DNA of 64,000 nt from Janthinobacterium sp. 1_2014MBL_MicDiv (GCF_001865675.1 NZ_CP011319.1:1364001-1428000); one strand, 5' to 3'. Counted from the stretch's first letter, positions 18,202 to 26,536 are shown. Notes: generated by a model not told the origin, from the sequence alone. Numbers and translations are program-made.

Positions 18202-19650
18202 ATGAAAAAAACGCTACTCTCCATGGCGGCAATGGCCTTGCTGGCCGGTTGCAGCCTGGCTCCCACGTACGAGCGTCCGGCCGCGCCGGCGCCGACGGCG
18301 TGGCCGACCGGTCCTTCCTACAAGGCCGACACGGCCGCCGCCGACGCCAAGCCGGTGGCGGACGTCGCCTGGCGCGAGTTCTTTGCCGATGCGCGCCTGC
18401 GCCAGGTACTGGAACTGGCGCTGGCCAACAACCGCGACCTGCGCGTCTCGATCCTGAACATCGAGAAGGCGCGCGCCACCTACGGCATCGAACGCGCCGC
18501 GCTGATCCCGACCCTGTCGGCGTCCGGCGGCCAGTCGGCCACGCGCATCTCGAAAAACGCCAGCCCGACGGGCGAAGCGTCCATCAACCGCCAGTACACG
18601 GCGAACCTGGGCGTGTCGGCGTACGAGCTGGACTTCTTCGGCCGCGTGCGCAGCCTGTCCGACAGCGCGCTGGAGCAATACCTGGGCACGGAAGAAGCAC
18701 GCCGTGCACAGCAGATCAGCCTGGTGGCCGAAGTGGCCAGCACCTATCTGAACCTGGTGGCCGACCAGCAGCGCCTGCGCGTGGCGCAGGACACGCTGAA
18801 GAGCCAGCAGTCGTCGTATGACCTGGCCGTGCGCCGCTTCAGTGCCGGCGCCACCTCGGGCCTGGACAAGTACGATGCCCAGACCAGTGTCGAATCGGCC
18901 CGTTCCGACGTGGCCGTCTACACGAGCCAGGTTGCGCTGGATCAAAACGCGCTGGTCCTGCTGGTGGGCGGCCCCGTGCCGGCCGACTTGCTGCCGCAAG
19001 CCGAGTTTGGCGCTGTGACGGCGCTGACGGACATTCCGGCCGGCGTGCCGTCGGACGTGCTGCAACGCCGTCCCGACGTGCTGGCGGCGGAGCGCACCCT
19101 GCGCGCCGCGAATGCCAACATCGGCGCGGCGCGCGCGGCTTTCTTCCCGCGCATTTCGCTGACGGCGACGGCGGGTTCGGTCAGCGACAACCTGTCCGGC
19201 CTGTTCAAGGGCGGCAGCGGCACCTGGAGCTTTTTGCCGCAGATCAGCTTGCCGATCTTCGATGGCGGCGTGAACCGCGCCAATCTCGATATCGCCAAGG
19301 TGCAGCGTGAAATCTCCGTGGCGCAATACGAAAAGGCGATCCAGGTCGCCTTCCGTGAAGTGTCCGATGCGCTGGCCCAGCGCGGCACGATCGACGAGCG
19401 CCTGCAGTCGCAGGAGTCGCTGGTCGAAGCGTCGACGAAGAGCTACACCATCCACGATGCGCGCTACAAGCAGGGCGCCGAGTCCTACCTGAACGCCCTG
19501 GTGGCCCAGCGCGCGCTGTACACGGCGCAGCAAAGCCTGATCACGGCGCGCCTGGCCAAGTCGACCAACCTGGTGACCCTGTACAAGGTGCTGGGCGGCG
19601 GATGGCAACCTGAGCAGACAGCCGTCGCGGCGGCTGGCGGCGTCCAATAA
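18202..19650 (+). CDS. RND outer-membrane channel lipoprotein (OprM/NodT family)
   Basis: The 482-residue product forms the trimeric outer-membrane exit duct of the pump. The lipoprotein signal is [17 protein letters not shown] with C17 acylated, followed by [14 protein letters not shown] as in OprM-type proteins. Two repeated outer-membrane-efflux domains (about residues 60-260 and 270-465) include [16 protein letters not shown] and [19 protein letters not shown], the second being the family hallmark. The start at 18202 was chosen over 18163 because it gives the signal peptide and has AAGGA just inside the pump gene's end. The two genes are 1 bp apart, so co-translation is likely. Confidence 0.94.
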   Translation: MKKTLLSMAAMALLAGCSLAPTYERPAAPAPTAWPTGPSYKADTAAADAKPVADVAWREFFADARLRQVLELALANNRDLRVSILNIEKARATYGIERAALIPTLSASGGQSATRISKNASPTGEASINRQYTANLGVSAYELDFFGRVRSLSDSALEQYLGTEEARRAQQISLVAEVASTYLNLVADQQRLRVAQDTLKSQQSSYDLAVRRFSAGATSGLDKYDAQTSVESARSDVAVYTSQVALDQNALVLLVGGPVPADLLPQAEFGAVTALTDIPAGVPSDVLQRRPDVLAAERTLRAANANIGAARAAFFPRISLTATAGSVSDNLSGLFKGGSGTWSFLPQISLPIFDGGVNRANLDIAKVQREISVAQYEKAIQVAFREVSDALAQRGTIDERLQSQESLVEASTKSYTIHDARYKQGAESYLNALVAQRALYTAQQSLITARLAKSTNLVTLYKVLGGGWQPEQTAVAAAGGVQ

Positions 19651-19666
19651 TCACGGGGACGCCGAC

Positions 19667-19696
19667 GCCGGCCTTACCCGCAAGGGCAGGGCCGGC
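19667..19696 (+). terminator. GC-rich hairpin after efflux operon
   Basis: A 7-bp perfect stem (GCCGGCC / GGCCGGC) with a 16-nt loop lies between the channel gene and the TetR gene. No T-run follows, so it may attenuate or protect the 3' end of the mRNA, not terminate fully. Confidence 0.4.
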
Positions 19697-19712
19697 GCGC
19701 TACTGGAAAATC

Positions 19713-20327
19713 ATGAACCAAGTTGAAAAGAAGCATCCGGATCCCGAGCGCGCCAACACGCGGCGCAAGCAGGTGCTCGATGCGGCGGAGAGTTGCTTCA
19801 GCCGCCGCGGCTTCCACGGCGCCAGCATGGCCGAGATCTCGAAAGCGGCCGGCATGAGCGCGGGCCACATCTATAATTACTTCGACAGCAAGGATGCGAT
19901 CATCGCCGCCTTCGTCATGCAGAATACGGAACGGGTGTCGAACCTGATGCAGGACCTGGCGCAGCGCGAAGACCCGCTGCAGGCCGTGATCGACAATGCG
20001 GGCGAGCATGTGCTCGAAGCGCTGGACCCGAAAACGTGGATGATGCCGCTGGAAATTTTTGCCGAGGCGTCGCGCAATCCGGCGATCGCCGAGATGCTGC
20101 AATGCTCGGACCAGCGTTCGCGCCAGCTGTTTCTCTCCATCATCCGCGATGCGCGCATCAAGCGCGGCTTGCCGGCCGACGAGGAAATGCTGGAAGGCCG
20201 GCTGAATGCCCTGGTCGCCATTTACCAGGGCTTGCCCGTGCGCTTCATTCATAATCCGACGGTGAAGGTCGAGCCGCTGATCGCGGGCTTTCGCATCGTC
20301 CTGACGGCGCTGCTGCTGAACGAATAG
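19713..20327 (+). CDS. TetR/AcrR family repressor
   Basis: The 204-residue protein has an N-terminal TetR HTH (about residues 15-60: RKQVLDAAESCFSRRGFHGA, then MAEISKAAGMSAGHIYNYFDSKDAIIAAF). The helical C-terminal ligand-binding domain diverges from named subfamilies. It lies 62 bp behind the RND operon on the same strand, and the efflux promoter holds a 7-4-7 palindrome. Repression of the pump with release by a drug-like ligand is the natural inference. Confidence 0.88.
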   Translation: MNQVEKKHPDPERANTRRKQVLDAAESCFSRRGFHGASMAEISKAAGMSAGHIYNYFDSKDAIIAAFVMQNTERVSNLMQDLAQREDPLQAVIDNAGEHVLEALDPKTWMMPLEIFAEASRNPAIAEMLQCSDQRSRQLFLSIIRDARIKRGLPADEEMLEGRLNALVAIYQGLPVRFIHNPTVKVEPLIAGFRIVLTALLLNE

Positions 20328-20412
20328 GGCGCTTGCCGGGGCCATGCAAAAAAGTTTGCGCAGTTCGATATGAATCATGCGGAAAGCATGGCAAAAACCT
20401 AAAAGCCTCTGC

Positions 20413-20418
20413 TATAAT
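20413..20418 (+). promoter_or_regulatory. -10 element of tRNA-Pro promoter
   Basis: A perfect TATAAT lies 12 bp before the first base of the tRNA, the right place for a stable-RNA promoter. A matching -35 hexamer is not clear. Confidence 0.55.
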
Positions 20419-20429
20419 TCCCACCTCGT

Positions 20430-20506
20430 CGGGGCGTAGCGCAGCCTGGTAGCGTACATGCATGGGGTGCATGGGGTCGGAAGTTCGAATCTTCTCGCCC
20501 CGACCA
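20430..20506 (+). tRNA. tRNA-Pro (anticodon GGG)
   Basis: The 77 nt fold as a complete cloverleaf: acceptor CGGGGCG/CGCCCCG, D stem GCGC/GCGT-type, anticodon stem CATGC/GCATG around loop ATGGGGT giving anticodon GGG, T-arm GGAAG-TTCGAAT-CTTCT, and an encoded ACCA end. The prophage is integrated here: everything from 20460 on (anticodon stem to 3' end) is repeated at attR, so the 3' half of this working tRNA is supplied by phage DNA. Confidence 0.96.
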
Positions 20507-20600
20507 TTAGATTCAAGGAGTTACGGCGCAAGCTGTATAGAAACCCAGTACTGTATATTATACGTTTGTATAATATCGGTGCTGGGTTTTTCCGTTTACG
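20460..20600 (+). repeat. attL, left attachment repeat of the prophage
   Basis: This 141-bp stretch is repeated at 54243-54383. The first 89 bp (20460-20548), from the anticodon stem of tRNA-Pro to the first arm of the terminator, are identical. The rest agrees except for the upper stem and loop of the hairpin. The end near 20600 is CGTTTACG in both copies. Recombination must have taken place within the 89-bp identity. Confidence 0.93.
20541..20595 (+). terminator. tRNA-Pro terminator, attL copy (phage-borne)
   Basis: The arms AAACCCAG and CTGGGTTTTT close a long hairpin with an upper stem ATATTATAC/GTATAATAT around a GTTT loop. It terminates the tRNA transcript. The attR copy has the same base but an upper stem with different, compensated bases. 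Confidence 0.85.
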
Positions 20601-20827
20601 TGACATCAGATTTTCTCACTACTTCATGCCAATGACTTTATCGGCATGGAGCGGGAAGTTAAAATTGCATGCTTTGTGCTGTGAATCAACTAACAGCCTT
20701 CAATTGTTCTCGCGATGACAAGGTTACAATGCGCGCATTTTCTAATGACAGCGAATGATATGCTTTTCAGCAGCCCGGCATAAGAAATGGGCTCATAGCT
20801 ATATCACTTCCAATCTAGGAGAATCGA

Positions 20828-21166
20828 ATGTCAGGTCATTACATTATCAAGAAGTCAAGCGCCGCCCAGCCATATCATTTCGTGCTGCGTGCTGGCAATA
20901 ACGAGGTAATTCTGACGAGTGAGAACTACGCCTCTAAACAGGGCGCCCAGACTGGAATCGCTTCATGCCAGGTTAACAGTCAGATTGACGACCGGTATGC
21001 GCGTAAGGAGTCAGCTGCAAATCAGCCTTACTCCTTCGTACTAAAAGCTGCAAATGGCGAAATAATTGGCCGAAGCGAAAACTACGCGACTTCAGCCGGC
21101 CGAGATAGCGGTATCGCCTCGGTAAAAGCAAATGGTCCAAGCAAAGATATCCGTGACGACACCTAA
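20828..21166 (+). CDS. YegP-like DUF1508 protein (prophage cargo)
   Basis: The 112-residue protein is two tandem DUF1508 units of about 50 residues. Each has the FVL(R/K)A.N.E.I..SE.YA pattern: residues 16-32 (YHFVLRAGNNEVILTSENYA) and about 66-84, each followed by GIAS. TAGGAGAATCG gives a strong ribosome site. The role of the family is unknown. It lies inside attL, so it belongs to the prophage, and its own terminator separates it from the convergent integrase. It is likely expressed from the lysogen as a cargo gene. Confidence 0.85.
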   Translation: MSGHYIIKKSSAAQPYHFVLRAGNNEVILTSENYASKQGAQTGIASCQVNSQIDDRYARKESAANQPYSFVLKAANGEIIGRSENYATSAGRDSGIASVKANGPSKDIRDDT

Positions 21167-21201
21167 AGCCTAGCGTTTGGAGCGAAGCTCTCTCTACCTG
21201 C

Positions 21202-21229
21202 ACCGTAGGACTTTACGTTCTACGGTTTT
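21202..21229 (+). terminator. Terminator between DUF1508 gene and integrase
   Basis: A 7-bp perfect stem (ACCGTAG / CTACGGT) with an 11-nt loop and a TTTTA tail on the + strand follows the DUF1508 gene. It sits between two convergent genes. Confidence 0.7.
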
Positions 21230-21239
21230 AGATTCTCCC

Positions 21240-22379
21240 TTAATCTGCTTCGCCCCGTGACATTCGAAGCCAGGGCAACGCCATAGGAATCTCGGAAACA
21301 TCCGCAATCACTTCCTTGATGTAGATATCCGTGGTCTTGCCTGAAGTGTGCACCAGGCGCTTTTGAATGTCGCTGCGGTTTTCCCCGCGCCGTGCCGCAT
21401 CCGTGGCCGCCAAGGCCCGGATATCGCGGAATACCACGTCATCCTTCATTCCTATGCGTTCCTTTGCGCGGTCCCACATCGAGCTGAGGCCGGAGCGGGT
21501 GTAGGCGCCGCCTTTTTGTGTCGGGAACACGAACTGGCTGATCAGGCCATACTTGATTTTCAGTCCACGGGCGCGGGCGATCACTTCGGCAATCTCATGC
21601 GTGACGACGATATCGACCGCCTTGCCGCTGGTTTTTTGTGTCTTGCTTGGCTTGATCCTGATCCGTCCATCCTCGATCTGTGATTCTTTGAGCATGCGGA
21701 TATCGATACCGCGTGCCCACAGCAGGTAGGACATATCGATGATGCAGGCGAACATAGGGCCGCTGGCCGTCGGGATGCTCAAGCCCGTGCCTTTGCGCTC
21801 TTTGCTCATCATGCCGGCTTCGCGTATCGCTTGCACTTGCGCATGCGTGGCCAGCACCTCGCGCCGTCCGGTCTTGTAGCTGGCCATGTCGAGTTGATCG
21901 ATTGGGTTGTCCTGGCGCAGACCCAGTTCTCCGATGATAAACTTGAACAGCCTGCTCATCAGCGCCGCGTACTTCTTTGCTGTGTTCGGCGTGCTTTTGA
22001 AGTTGTCGCGCAAGAACCCGGCGCAGTCCTTGGTTGTTACCTGGGATGCGTGGAATTCTTCGAATTCGTAGGCGATCACGTCCAGGTAACGCCGGTAGGC
22101 ATCTTGCGTATCCTTGCCGTAGTTGCCCAGCTTATTTTCCTTGAATTCCACGCAGGCATGGGGCATCGAGCCTTCGACAAGTTGCGGACTGCCCAGCAGC
22201 GCGGCCAGGGCGGCCAGCATCTTGCTTTCCCCCTCGGCCTCATAGGCAAGGTGAATCCAGTTTTGCATTTTGCCATTGGCCGGGTTGCGCATGGGCGCGG
22301 CCGCCAGATAGCGATATGCGCCGTTTTTTAGATAGACCCGGCGCGGTAGGCCGCGATTGGTTTTGCGGTGACGATTCAT
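21240..22379 (-). CDS. int: Tyrosine-recombinase integrase
   Basis: The 379-residue protein catalyses site-specific recombination between the tRNA-Pro attB and the phage attP. The catalytic domain fills about residues 170-365: Arg in LLWARGIDIRML, Lys in IKPSKTQKTSGKAV, the RDIR variant of HxxR, then LVHTSGKTTDIYIKE with the nucleophile Tyr in IYI. An N-terminal AP2-like/SAM-like DNA-binding region precedes it. Its place beside attL is usual. It ends a leftward operon and overlaps the DUF4224 gene upstream by 4 bp (ATGA), so its level should follow early transcription. Confidence 0.92.
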   Translation of the reverse strand: MNRHRKTNRGLPRRVYLKNGAYRYLAAAPMRNPANGKMQNWIHLAYEAEGESKMLAALAALLGSPQLVEGSMPHACVEFKENKLGNYGKDTQDAYRRYLDVIAYEFEEFHASQVTTKDCAGFLRDNFKSTPNTAKKYAALMSRLFKFIIGELGLRQDNPIDQLDMASYKTGRREVLATHAQVQAIREAGMMSKERKGTGLSIPTASGPMFACIIDMSYLLWARGIDIRMLKESQIEDGRIRIKPSKTQKTSGKAVDIVVTHEIAEVIARARGLKIKYGLISQFVFPTQKGGAYTRSGLSSMWDRAKERIGMKDDVVFRDIRALAATDAARRGENRSDIQKRLVHTSGKTTDIYIKEVIADVSEIPMALPWLRMSRGEAD

Positions 22380-22582
22380 TTTCTGGCAGACTTCCTTACA
22401 GGGGCGGGAGCCGCCGGCATGGTGGCGGGATGGATAAGATGCATGCGAAGCACGCGCACTGTGTTGTCGTGCAATCTGGTGGCGGGTACGCCCATTTCCT
22501 TCAATACGCGCAGTTGCTCTGCCGCGCGCCGGTAGTGAGTCAGGTCGATAACCTCTTGATCGCTCAATGCCAAGTCGCTCAT
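22376..22582 (-). CDS. DUF4224-type small protein
   Basis: The 68-residue product has the pattern LSDQEVIDLTHYRRAAEQLRVLKEMGV, which matches DUF4224. Genes of this family commonly precede tyrosine integrases in beta- and gammaproteobacterial prophages. A role as excisionase or DNA-binding helper for Int is inferred from place only. It overlaps the integrase start by 4 bp. Confidence 0.7.
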   Translation of the reverse strand: MSDLALSDQEVIDLTHYRRAAEQLRVLKEMGVPATRLHDNTVRVLRMHLIHPATMPAAPAPVRKSARK

Positions 22583-22604
22583 GTCGGTATTTCTCCTTAT
22601 TGGT

Positions 22605-22880
22605 CTATGAAATAGTTTTTATCAGGTTAAGCTGGCGCGGGTCGCTATGGTCCAGCACGTAGATATAGGTCATGCCATCCGGCGCACGCTCTTCGCAGTC
22701 AGGTTGGCCGTTGGCCTTGGCAAGTGCTGCGGCAGTGGAGCACACACCGAACGATCGCTCAAACAGACAACCATCGCAGCCCACCGCCTCTGCCCTGTAC
22801 GCCTTGAAGCGCACCGTCGTTGGATCGACAGGCTCGGCGCGCTCACCGCGCCATTTATTGCTTGTGATGCACTTCGTCAT
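22605..22880 (-). CDS. Hypothetical Cys-rich early protein
   Basis: A 91-residue product starting MTKCITSNKW; the start at 22880 overlaps the stop of the upstream gene (ATGA). Four cysteines in the middle (CDGCLFERSFGVC and then C) could bind a metal. I recognise no family. It belongs to the leftward early operon between replication and integration genes. Confidence 0.6.
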   Translation of the reverse strand: MTKCITSNKWRGERAEPVDPTTVRFKAYRAEAVGCDGCLFERSFGVCSTAAALAKANGQPDCEERAPDGMTYIYVLDHSDPRQLNLIKTIS

Positions 22881-23098
22881 GCTGCTGTCGCTGCGAGTAG
22901 CTGAACAGCGCCCAGCGGCACCGCGCGGAACATGCCGGGCCACTGGTGGTCCAGCTCCACCCACGCATGCAGCTCGCCATTGCCCACGTCGCGGCGCAGG
23001 TCGTTGACGGTGCCGACCTGGTAGCCTTCGTCGGTATCGAATGTCACGCGGTCGCCCAGGGCGACTTGCCGCGGCAAATTGGTCGAGGTGTTCAGCAT
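22877..23098 (-). CDS. Hypothetical small early protein
   Basis: A 73-residue product starting MLNTSTNLPRQVALGDRVTF. AAAGGAG sits 7 nt before the ATG at 23098, which settles the start. The sequence GDRVTFDTDEGYQVGTVNDL suggests a small SH3-like beta barrel, as in many phage early proteins that contact host factors. Function unknown. It overlaps both neighbours. Confidence 0.6.
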   Translation of the reverse strand: MLNTSTNLPRQVALGDRVTFDTDEGYQVGTVNDLRRDVGNGELHAWVELDHQWPGMFRAVPLGAVQLLAATAA

Positions 23099-23244
23099 TG
23101 CGGTGCTCCTTTCAGTTTGGCGGTAACGCCGCACACGCCGAAGTGGTCGATGGCGGCCTGGATCGCGTCGCCGCTGGAAGCGGCAATCGCGGCGTATTCA
23201 AAGCGTTCGGTTTGCGTGCGAACGATCACGGCATAGGTGCTCAT
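23092..23244 (-). CDS. Very small early protein, 50 residues
   Basis: The ATG at 23244 overlaps the stop of the gpA-like gene (ATGA), and its stop lies inside the start of the next gene (ATGCTGA), so it sits exactly between two coupled genes. The product MSTYAVIVRTQTERFEYAAI continues with AASSGDAIQAAIDHFGVCGV. The pattern 'YAVIVRT...EYAAIAASSGDAIQAAID' is the beta-alpha-beta shape of small host-interaction proteins. No family recognised. Confidence 0.65.
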   Translation of the reverse strand: MSTYAVIVRTQTERFEYAAIAASSGDAIQAAIDHFGVCGVTAKLKGAPQC

Positions 23245-25079
23245 GTGCCATTTCCTTCATGGAGTGGGGTGTCGGGGAGGATCAGCCGGGGCCACGGGCA
23301 GGCGTTGACGGCCGCCCAGGCTGCAAGAAGTGCTGTTTTGGCCTCGTCTGGCAGGTCAGGCGCGGGCGCCGCTGGCGGCGTAGCCGGGGCAGGGCGGTCG
23401 GGGTGCGTACAGTTATTTACACGAGTCCGAGGAACGGCAACCCCAACGGCCACCCCGCGCCCGCCTGTGGCCTGTACCGGCGTCCACGTATGACGCACGG
23501 ACTTGAAGACCACGCCTATCAGGTCGCTGCAGCGCACGCCGTAGGGCGTGGTGCGCAGCGTTTCGCCGTAGCGGCCGATGACGGTTTTTTCGTCCTTGGC
23601 CAGGGTGACGACCAGTTCCTTGCGCGGCACCAGGGCGCCGCCCTGGGCGCGCAGGTATTCGGCCCAGCAGGCGCGCTTTTCGCCCTCGATCTTTTGCACG
23701 GCGTCCCAAGCGCGGCGCATGGCGGCCGGGGCTTCGTTGAGCATGCTTTCCTCGATGCGGCGCAGTTCACGCCACACGGTGACGGGGGCGCCGCCCCATT
23801 GCTGGAATTGGCGGATGCCCCAGCACGCGGCCCAGGACTCGACGCGCGCCGATGGCGTCAACTCGACATCGCCTTCGGTGTCGGCCGTGACGACATAGCC
23901 TTCTTTCGTCTTGTGCTCGGCCACGCCGTCGATGTTCTTGGCCACATACTTGGCGATGTAGCCGGCGGCGCTGCCCTTGGCCCAGTCGATGCGTTTCACG
24001 TCCAGGCGGCGCGCGAAGGCGCCCGGTTCGCCACGGTCCACGCGCCAGGCGTAGCGCTTCATGATGCGGATGGCACGACCGGCCACGTCCTGCAGGTGGG
24101 GCGTCTTGTAGCTCGCGGTAGGACGCACGAACAGCAGCAGATGCCAATGCGGACAGCCATCGTGATGCGGCTCGGCGATGCGAAAGCCATACAGGCCGAT
24201 GCCACGGCGCGCCAGCGCGGAGCGGCACAGTGATGTCATCTTGCCCAGGTAGGCATTCGCCTCGCGCGGCGTGGAGCCATCAAACTTGTCGTTGGGCTTG
24301 CCGCTGTGCTGCATGGCGTGAAAGCGCGATGGACACGTCCAGGTGATGAAAATGCCCTGGTCGCCGCATTCGCGGGCTATCTGCTCAAAGCCGTTGATGC
24401 GCAACATCAGCTCGCCGCGCCGGATGGCCTTGTTCGCGGTCGTTTTCTCGGCCAGCTCGGCGATGCTGAATTGCTGGCCATTCTCGTTCTGCACCAGGGT
24501 GGCGGCCAGCGCTGCCGCGTTGCGCCGGTTTTGCGCCAGACGCGACAGCACGGCATCGTTGCTGGCGTAGGGTTCGGCGCGATAGTTCACGTAGCCCAGG
24601 CGGATATTGCCGGCTTCAAAGGCGCGCTTGACGCGCTTGCGCAGCTGGCGGCGCCACCAGCGCGCATCCACCAGGCGGGCGATGGTGTCGGTCATCGTGT
24701 CGAACTCGGGCAGCTCGATGCCATACGAGGCGCATTCGTCTTCCATGATCTGAAGGGCGTGCGTGTCGGACACGGCCATCCACAGCATTTTGGTGACGCC
24801 AGCCGCCGCGCGTTCGGCGGTGGCCACAATGTCGGCGTCGCTTTGCGACAGATCGACGCCGGCTGGCACGTACTGTTCGGCGAACTCGCGCACAAAGCTC
24901 GTGGCGACGGACTCATAGACTTTGTACCAGGACGACCAGGCCATTTTTGCCATGGCGGCCGTGATGACGCGGTTGCGCCACTTGAACGGGATACGGGCCA
25001 GCTCGGGCGCGAACTGGGCGGAGCGCAAGAAGGCTTCGTGGCGTTGCGGGGCAGGCAGCAGGATTTGTTTAGATTGCAT
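23241..25079 (-). CDS. P2 gpA-type HUH replication endonuclease
   Basis: This 612-residue protein nicks the phage origin and starts rolling-circle replication. The metal-binding HUH motif is in PHWHLLLF (H311 and H313). The active-site tyrosine pair YxxxY is in GYIAKYVAKNI (Y374 and Y378), as in P2 gpA, which uses two tyrosines in turn. Upstream FITWTCPSRFHAM is the first Rep motif (FxTxTxP). The length is less than P2 gpA (about 760) but the N-terminal helical region and catalytic core are complete. In the P2 family the origin lies within this gene; I could not locate the nick site. It heads a coupled leftward group. Confidence 0.92.
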   Translation of the reverse strand: MQSKQILLPAPQRHEAFLRSAQFAPELARIPFKWRNRVITAAMAKMAWSSWYKVYESVATSFVREFAEQYVPAGVDLSQSDADIVATAERAAAGVTKMLWMAVSDTHALQIMEDECASYGIELPEFDTMTDTIARLVDARWWRRQLRKRVKRAFEAGNIRLGYVNYRAEPYASNDAVLSRLAQNRRNAAALAATLVQNENGQQFSIAELAEKTTANKAIRRGELMLRINGFEQIARECGDQGIFITWTCPSRFHAMQHSGKPNDKFDGSTPREANAYLGKMTSLCRSALARRGIGLYGFRIAEPHHDGCPHWHLLLFVRPTASYKTPHLQDVAGRAIRIMKRYAWRVDRGEPGAFARRLDVKRIDWAKGSAAGYIAKYVAKNIDGVAEHKTKEGYVVTADTEGDVELTPSARVESWAACWGIRQFQQWGGAPVTVWRELRRIEESMLNEAPAAMRRAWDAVQKIEGEKRACWAEYLRAQGGALVPRKELVVTLAKDEKTVIGRYGETLRTTPYGVRCSDLIGVVFKSVRHTWTPVQATGGRGVAVGVAVPRTRVNNCTHPDRPAPATPPAAPAPDLPDEAKTALLAAWAAVNACPWPRLILPDTPLHEGNGT

Positions 25080-25422
25080 TCAACAGTCTTTCGTACACAC
25101 GGATAGCGGCAGAGGTAGCGGCGCGCAGCTCGATGCGCTCTTCCTCGGTAAATGAATGGATGGGCGATTCCCAGCGGTCGGCGTCCAGGCCGGCGGCGAT
25201 CAGCACGGAACGGCGCGCGCCGCGCGGCGACAATCCCCATGCCTGGGCGATGAAGGGCGCCAAATTGCGCGGCTTGATGCTGCGTAGCTGGGCCTTGGCT
25301 TCGGCGATGGCGGCCAGCGCATGCCCGGCGCCTGGTGGCGTCGGCATGTCCTTGTCGCGCGCGGCCAAAATCTCGGCGGCAGGCTGGAAGGACAGGTGAT
25401 TGTCGATAAGGGACGCCGGCAT
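25069..25422 (-). CDS. Hypothetical early protein upstream of gpA
   Basis: A 117-residue product, mainly helical, with a PPGAGHALAAIAEAKAQLRS segment and a charged C-terminus. It overlaps the gpA-like gene by 11 bp, so translation is probably coupled. No family recognised. P2-like phages of this group often have such a gene in place of P2 gpB, but I see no similarity to gpB. Confidence 0.6.
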   Translation of the reverse strand: MPASLIDNHLSFQPAAEILAARDKDMPTPPGAGHALAAIAEAKAQLRSIKPRNLAPFIAQAWGLSPRGARRSVLIAAGLDADRWESPIHSFTEEERIELRAATSAAIRVYERLLNAI

Positions 25423-25425
25423 GGT

Positions 25426-25524
25426 TCAGCCCTTGATGGCGCCGATGGCCCGCAGCACGCCGGGGGCAATGATGATCAGGAGCGACAGCAGCCAGACGCC
25501 GCAGGTTTTGAGCAAGCGCAGCAT
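25426..25524 (-). CDS. Single-helix membrane peptide, 32 residues
   Basis: The 32 residues are almost all one membrane helix (LLKTCGVWLLSLLIIIAPGV) with a basic N-terminus. The ATG overlaps the stop of the upstream gene by one base (TAATG), a normal coupling arrangement. It stays in the operon's reading path with no gap. Possible small inhibitor or membrane-active early peptide; this is speculation. Confidence 0.5.
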   Translation of the reverse strand: MLRLLKTCGVWLLSLLIIIAPGVLRAIGAIKG

Positions 25525-25919
25525 TACCACTCTCCCGCCATATCGCCGCTGCATGGGATTTTTCCGTCCGCATGTGATAACAAGACAGTCAGGCCGATTC
25601 GCGCCTGGCGCGCGATCTCTGGATGGACCATGGCCGCATACTTGCCACCTGGGCAGCAGTCGACCGCTGGGGGGATTACATCGCCCACATGGCCGCATGC
25701 TTGGCAATAGCGAACAGCGTTGATTGCGCCTCTCAGACTGATGATGGCGAAATCTGCCATGGAGATTTCACGCTGGACCCAAGTGCGATGCGATGACTTA
25801 ACACATTGCTGTAAAAGCTCTTTGTCCTGCAAGCGCTGACGCCCGAGGGCGCACAATGCGGTCAGCACAGACTCATGCGATAAGGTGACGGTTTTGAGCA
25901 TTTGAAGACCGTTTAACAT
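25524..25919 (-). CDS. Hypothetical early protein with Cys pairs
   Basis: The 131-residue product has a zinc-finger-like middle: YCQACGHVGDVIPP and DCCPGGKYAAM, which may hold one metal. The start at 25919 has AAGGA upstream; ATG 25901 is possible. The rest is unfamiliar. It is followed by the 32-residue membrane peptide in the same operon. Confidence 0.6.
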   Translation of the reverse strand: MLNGLQMLKTVTLSHESVLTALCALGRQRLQDKELLQQCVKSSHRTWVQREISMADFAIISLRGAINAVRYCQACGHVGDVIPPAVDCCPGGKYAAMVHPEIARQARIGLTVLLSHADGKIPCSGDMAGEW

Positions 25920-26039
25920 CGAATTTCCTTATTTCAGGTTGAACGAATCCCGCACGCTCAAAAGAGAGCGCAGCAGGGCACAGCAAAAGAGGGGAGTTAC
26001 AGCGGCCGGGCTACGGCGGCGCGAGGATCGAAATAGTCA

Positions 26040-26303
26040 TCAGCAGCCTGCAGTCAGGTCAAAGGCCAGCTGATTGGTGGCCGCCGCGCGCGCATGCTGT
26101 GACATCGGGATGCGGATATCGGCCTTGGGCATGGCGGACAGCGAGAGGGTGCGCAGCACTTCCAGGCCCGCCACGAAGACGTGCCCGCAGTCGGGGTTCT
26201 GGCACATGTAGGTGATTTCCTTGAACATCGCGGACATCATGCGGCTTTTGACAGCGCGGACGGTGTAGGCGCAATGCGGGCATGGCAGGCCGATGACTCT
26301 CAT
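26040..26303 (-). CDS. Ogr/Delta-like late-gene transcriptional activator
   Basis: The 87-residue protein is a zinc-finger activator of P2-type late promoters. The four metal ligands are visible as CPHC at residues 8-11 and CQNPDC about 24 residues later. The text between them, MMSAMFKEITYMCQNPDCGH, matches the Ogr family closely (P2 Ogr is 72 residues). In P2 Ogr follows gene D, whereas here it is in the early region; other betaproteobacterial P2-like phages have the same layout. It overlaps the upstream gene by 4 bp. Its likely targets are the boxes at 39854-39877 and 46864-46887. Confidence 0.88.
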   Translation of the reverse strand: MRVIGLPCPHCAYTVRAVKSRMMSAMFKEITYMCQNPDCGHVFVAGLEVLRTLSLSAMPKADIRIPMSQHARAAATNQLAFDLTAGC

Positions 26304-26488
26304 TTCAGCTTTCTTTCCACTTGGTACAGGGCGCGACCGCGACCTGTCATGTTTTTTGATTGCTTGCGTAAGCGCGACTTGACGAGCCACTCAGCTGCCT
26401 GCTCGACACTTGCCAGCCCTTGCCGTTGACGAACGACTTCCAGCGCTGCGAGTTCTTCGTCATTGATATGAATTTCGTGATCGGGCAT
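26300..26488 (-). CDS. Small protein upstream of Ogr
   Basis: A 62-residue basic protein with helical pattern (INDEELAALEVVRQRQGLASVEQAAEWLVKSRLRK). It resembles ribbon-helix-helix antitoxin-like or phage early regulators: a short beta strand (HEIHIN) followed by two helices. DNA binding is a reasonable guess. It is translationally coupled to ogr (ATGA). Confidence 0.6.
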   Translation of the reverse strand: MPDHEIHINDEELAALEVVRQRQGLASVEQAAEWLVKSRLRKQSKNMTGRGRALYQVERKLK

Positions 26489-26536
26489 GTTCGGCAGCTT
26501 TTCAGTTACTCAAAAGTTACTATTCAGGGACTCGGT

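Noticed and set aside
15033..18266. Minus-strand open frame of 1,077 codons opposite the RND pump
   Set aside because: His/Arg/Gln-rich shadow of a well-conserved AcrB-type gene in the codon-biased GC-rich genome.
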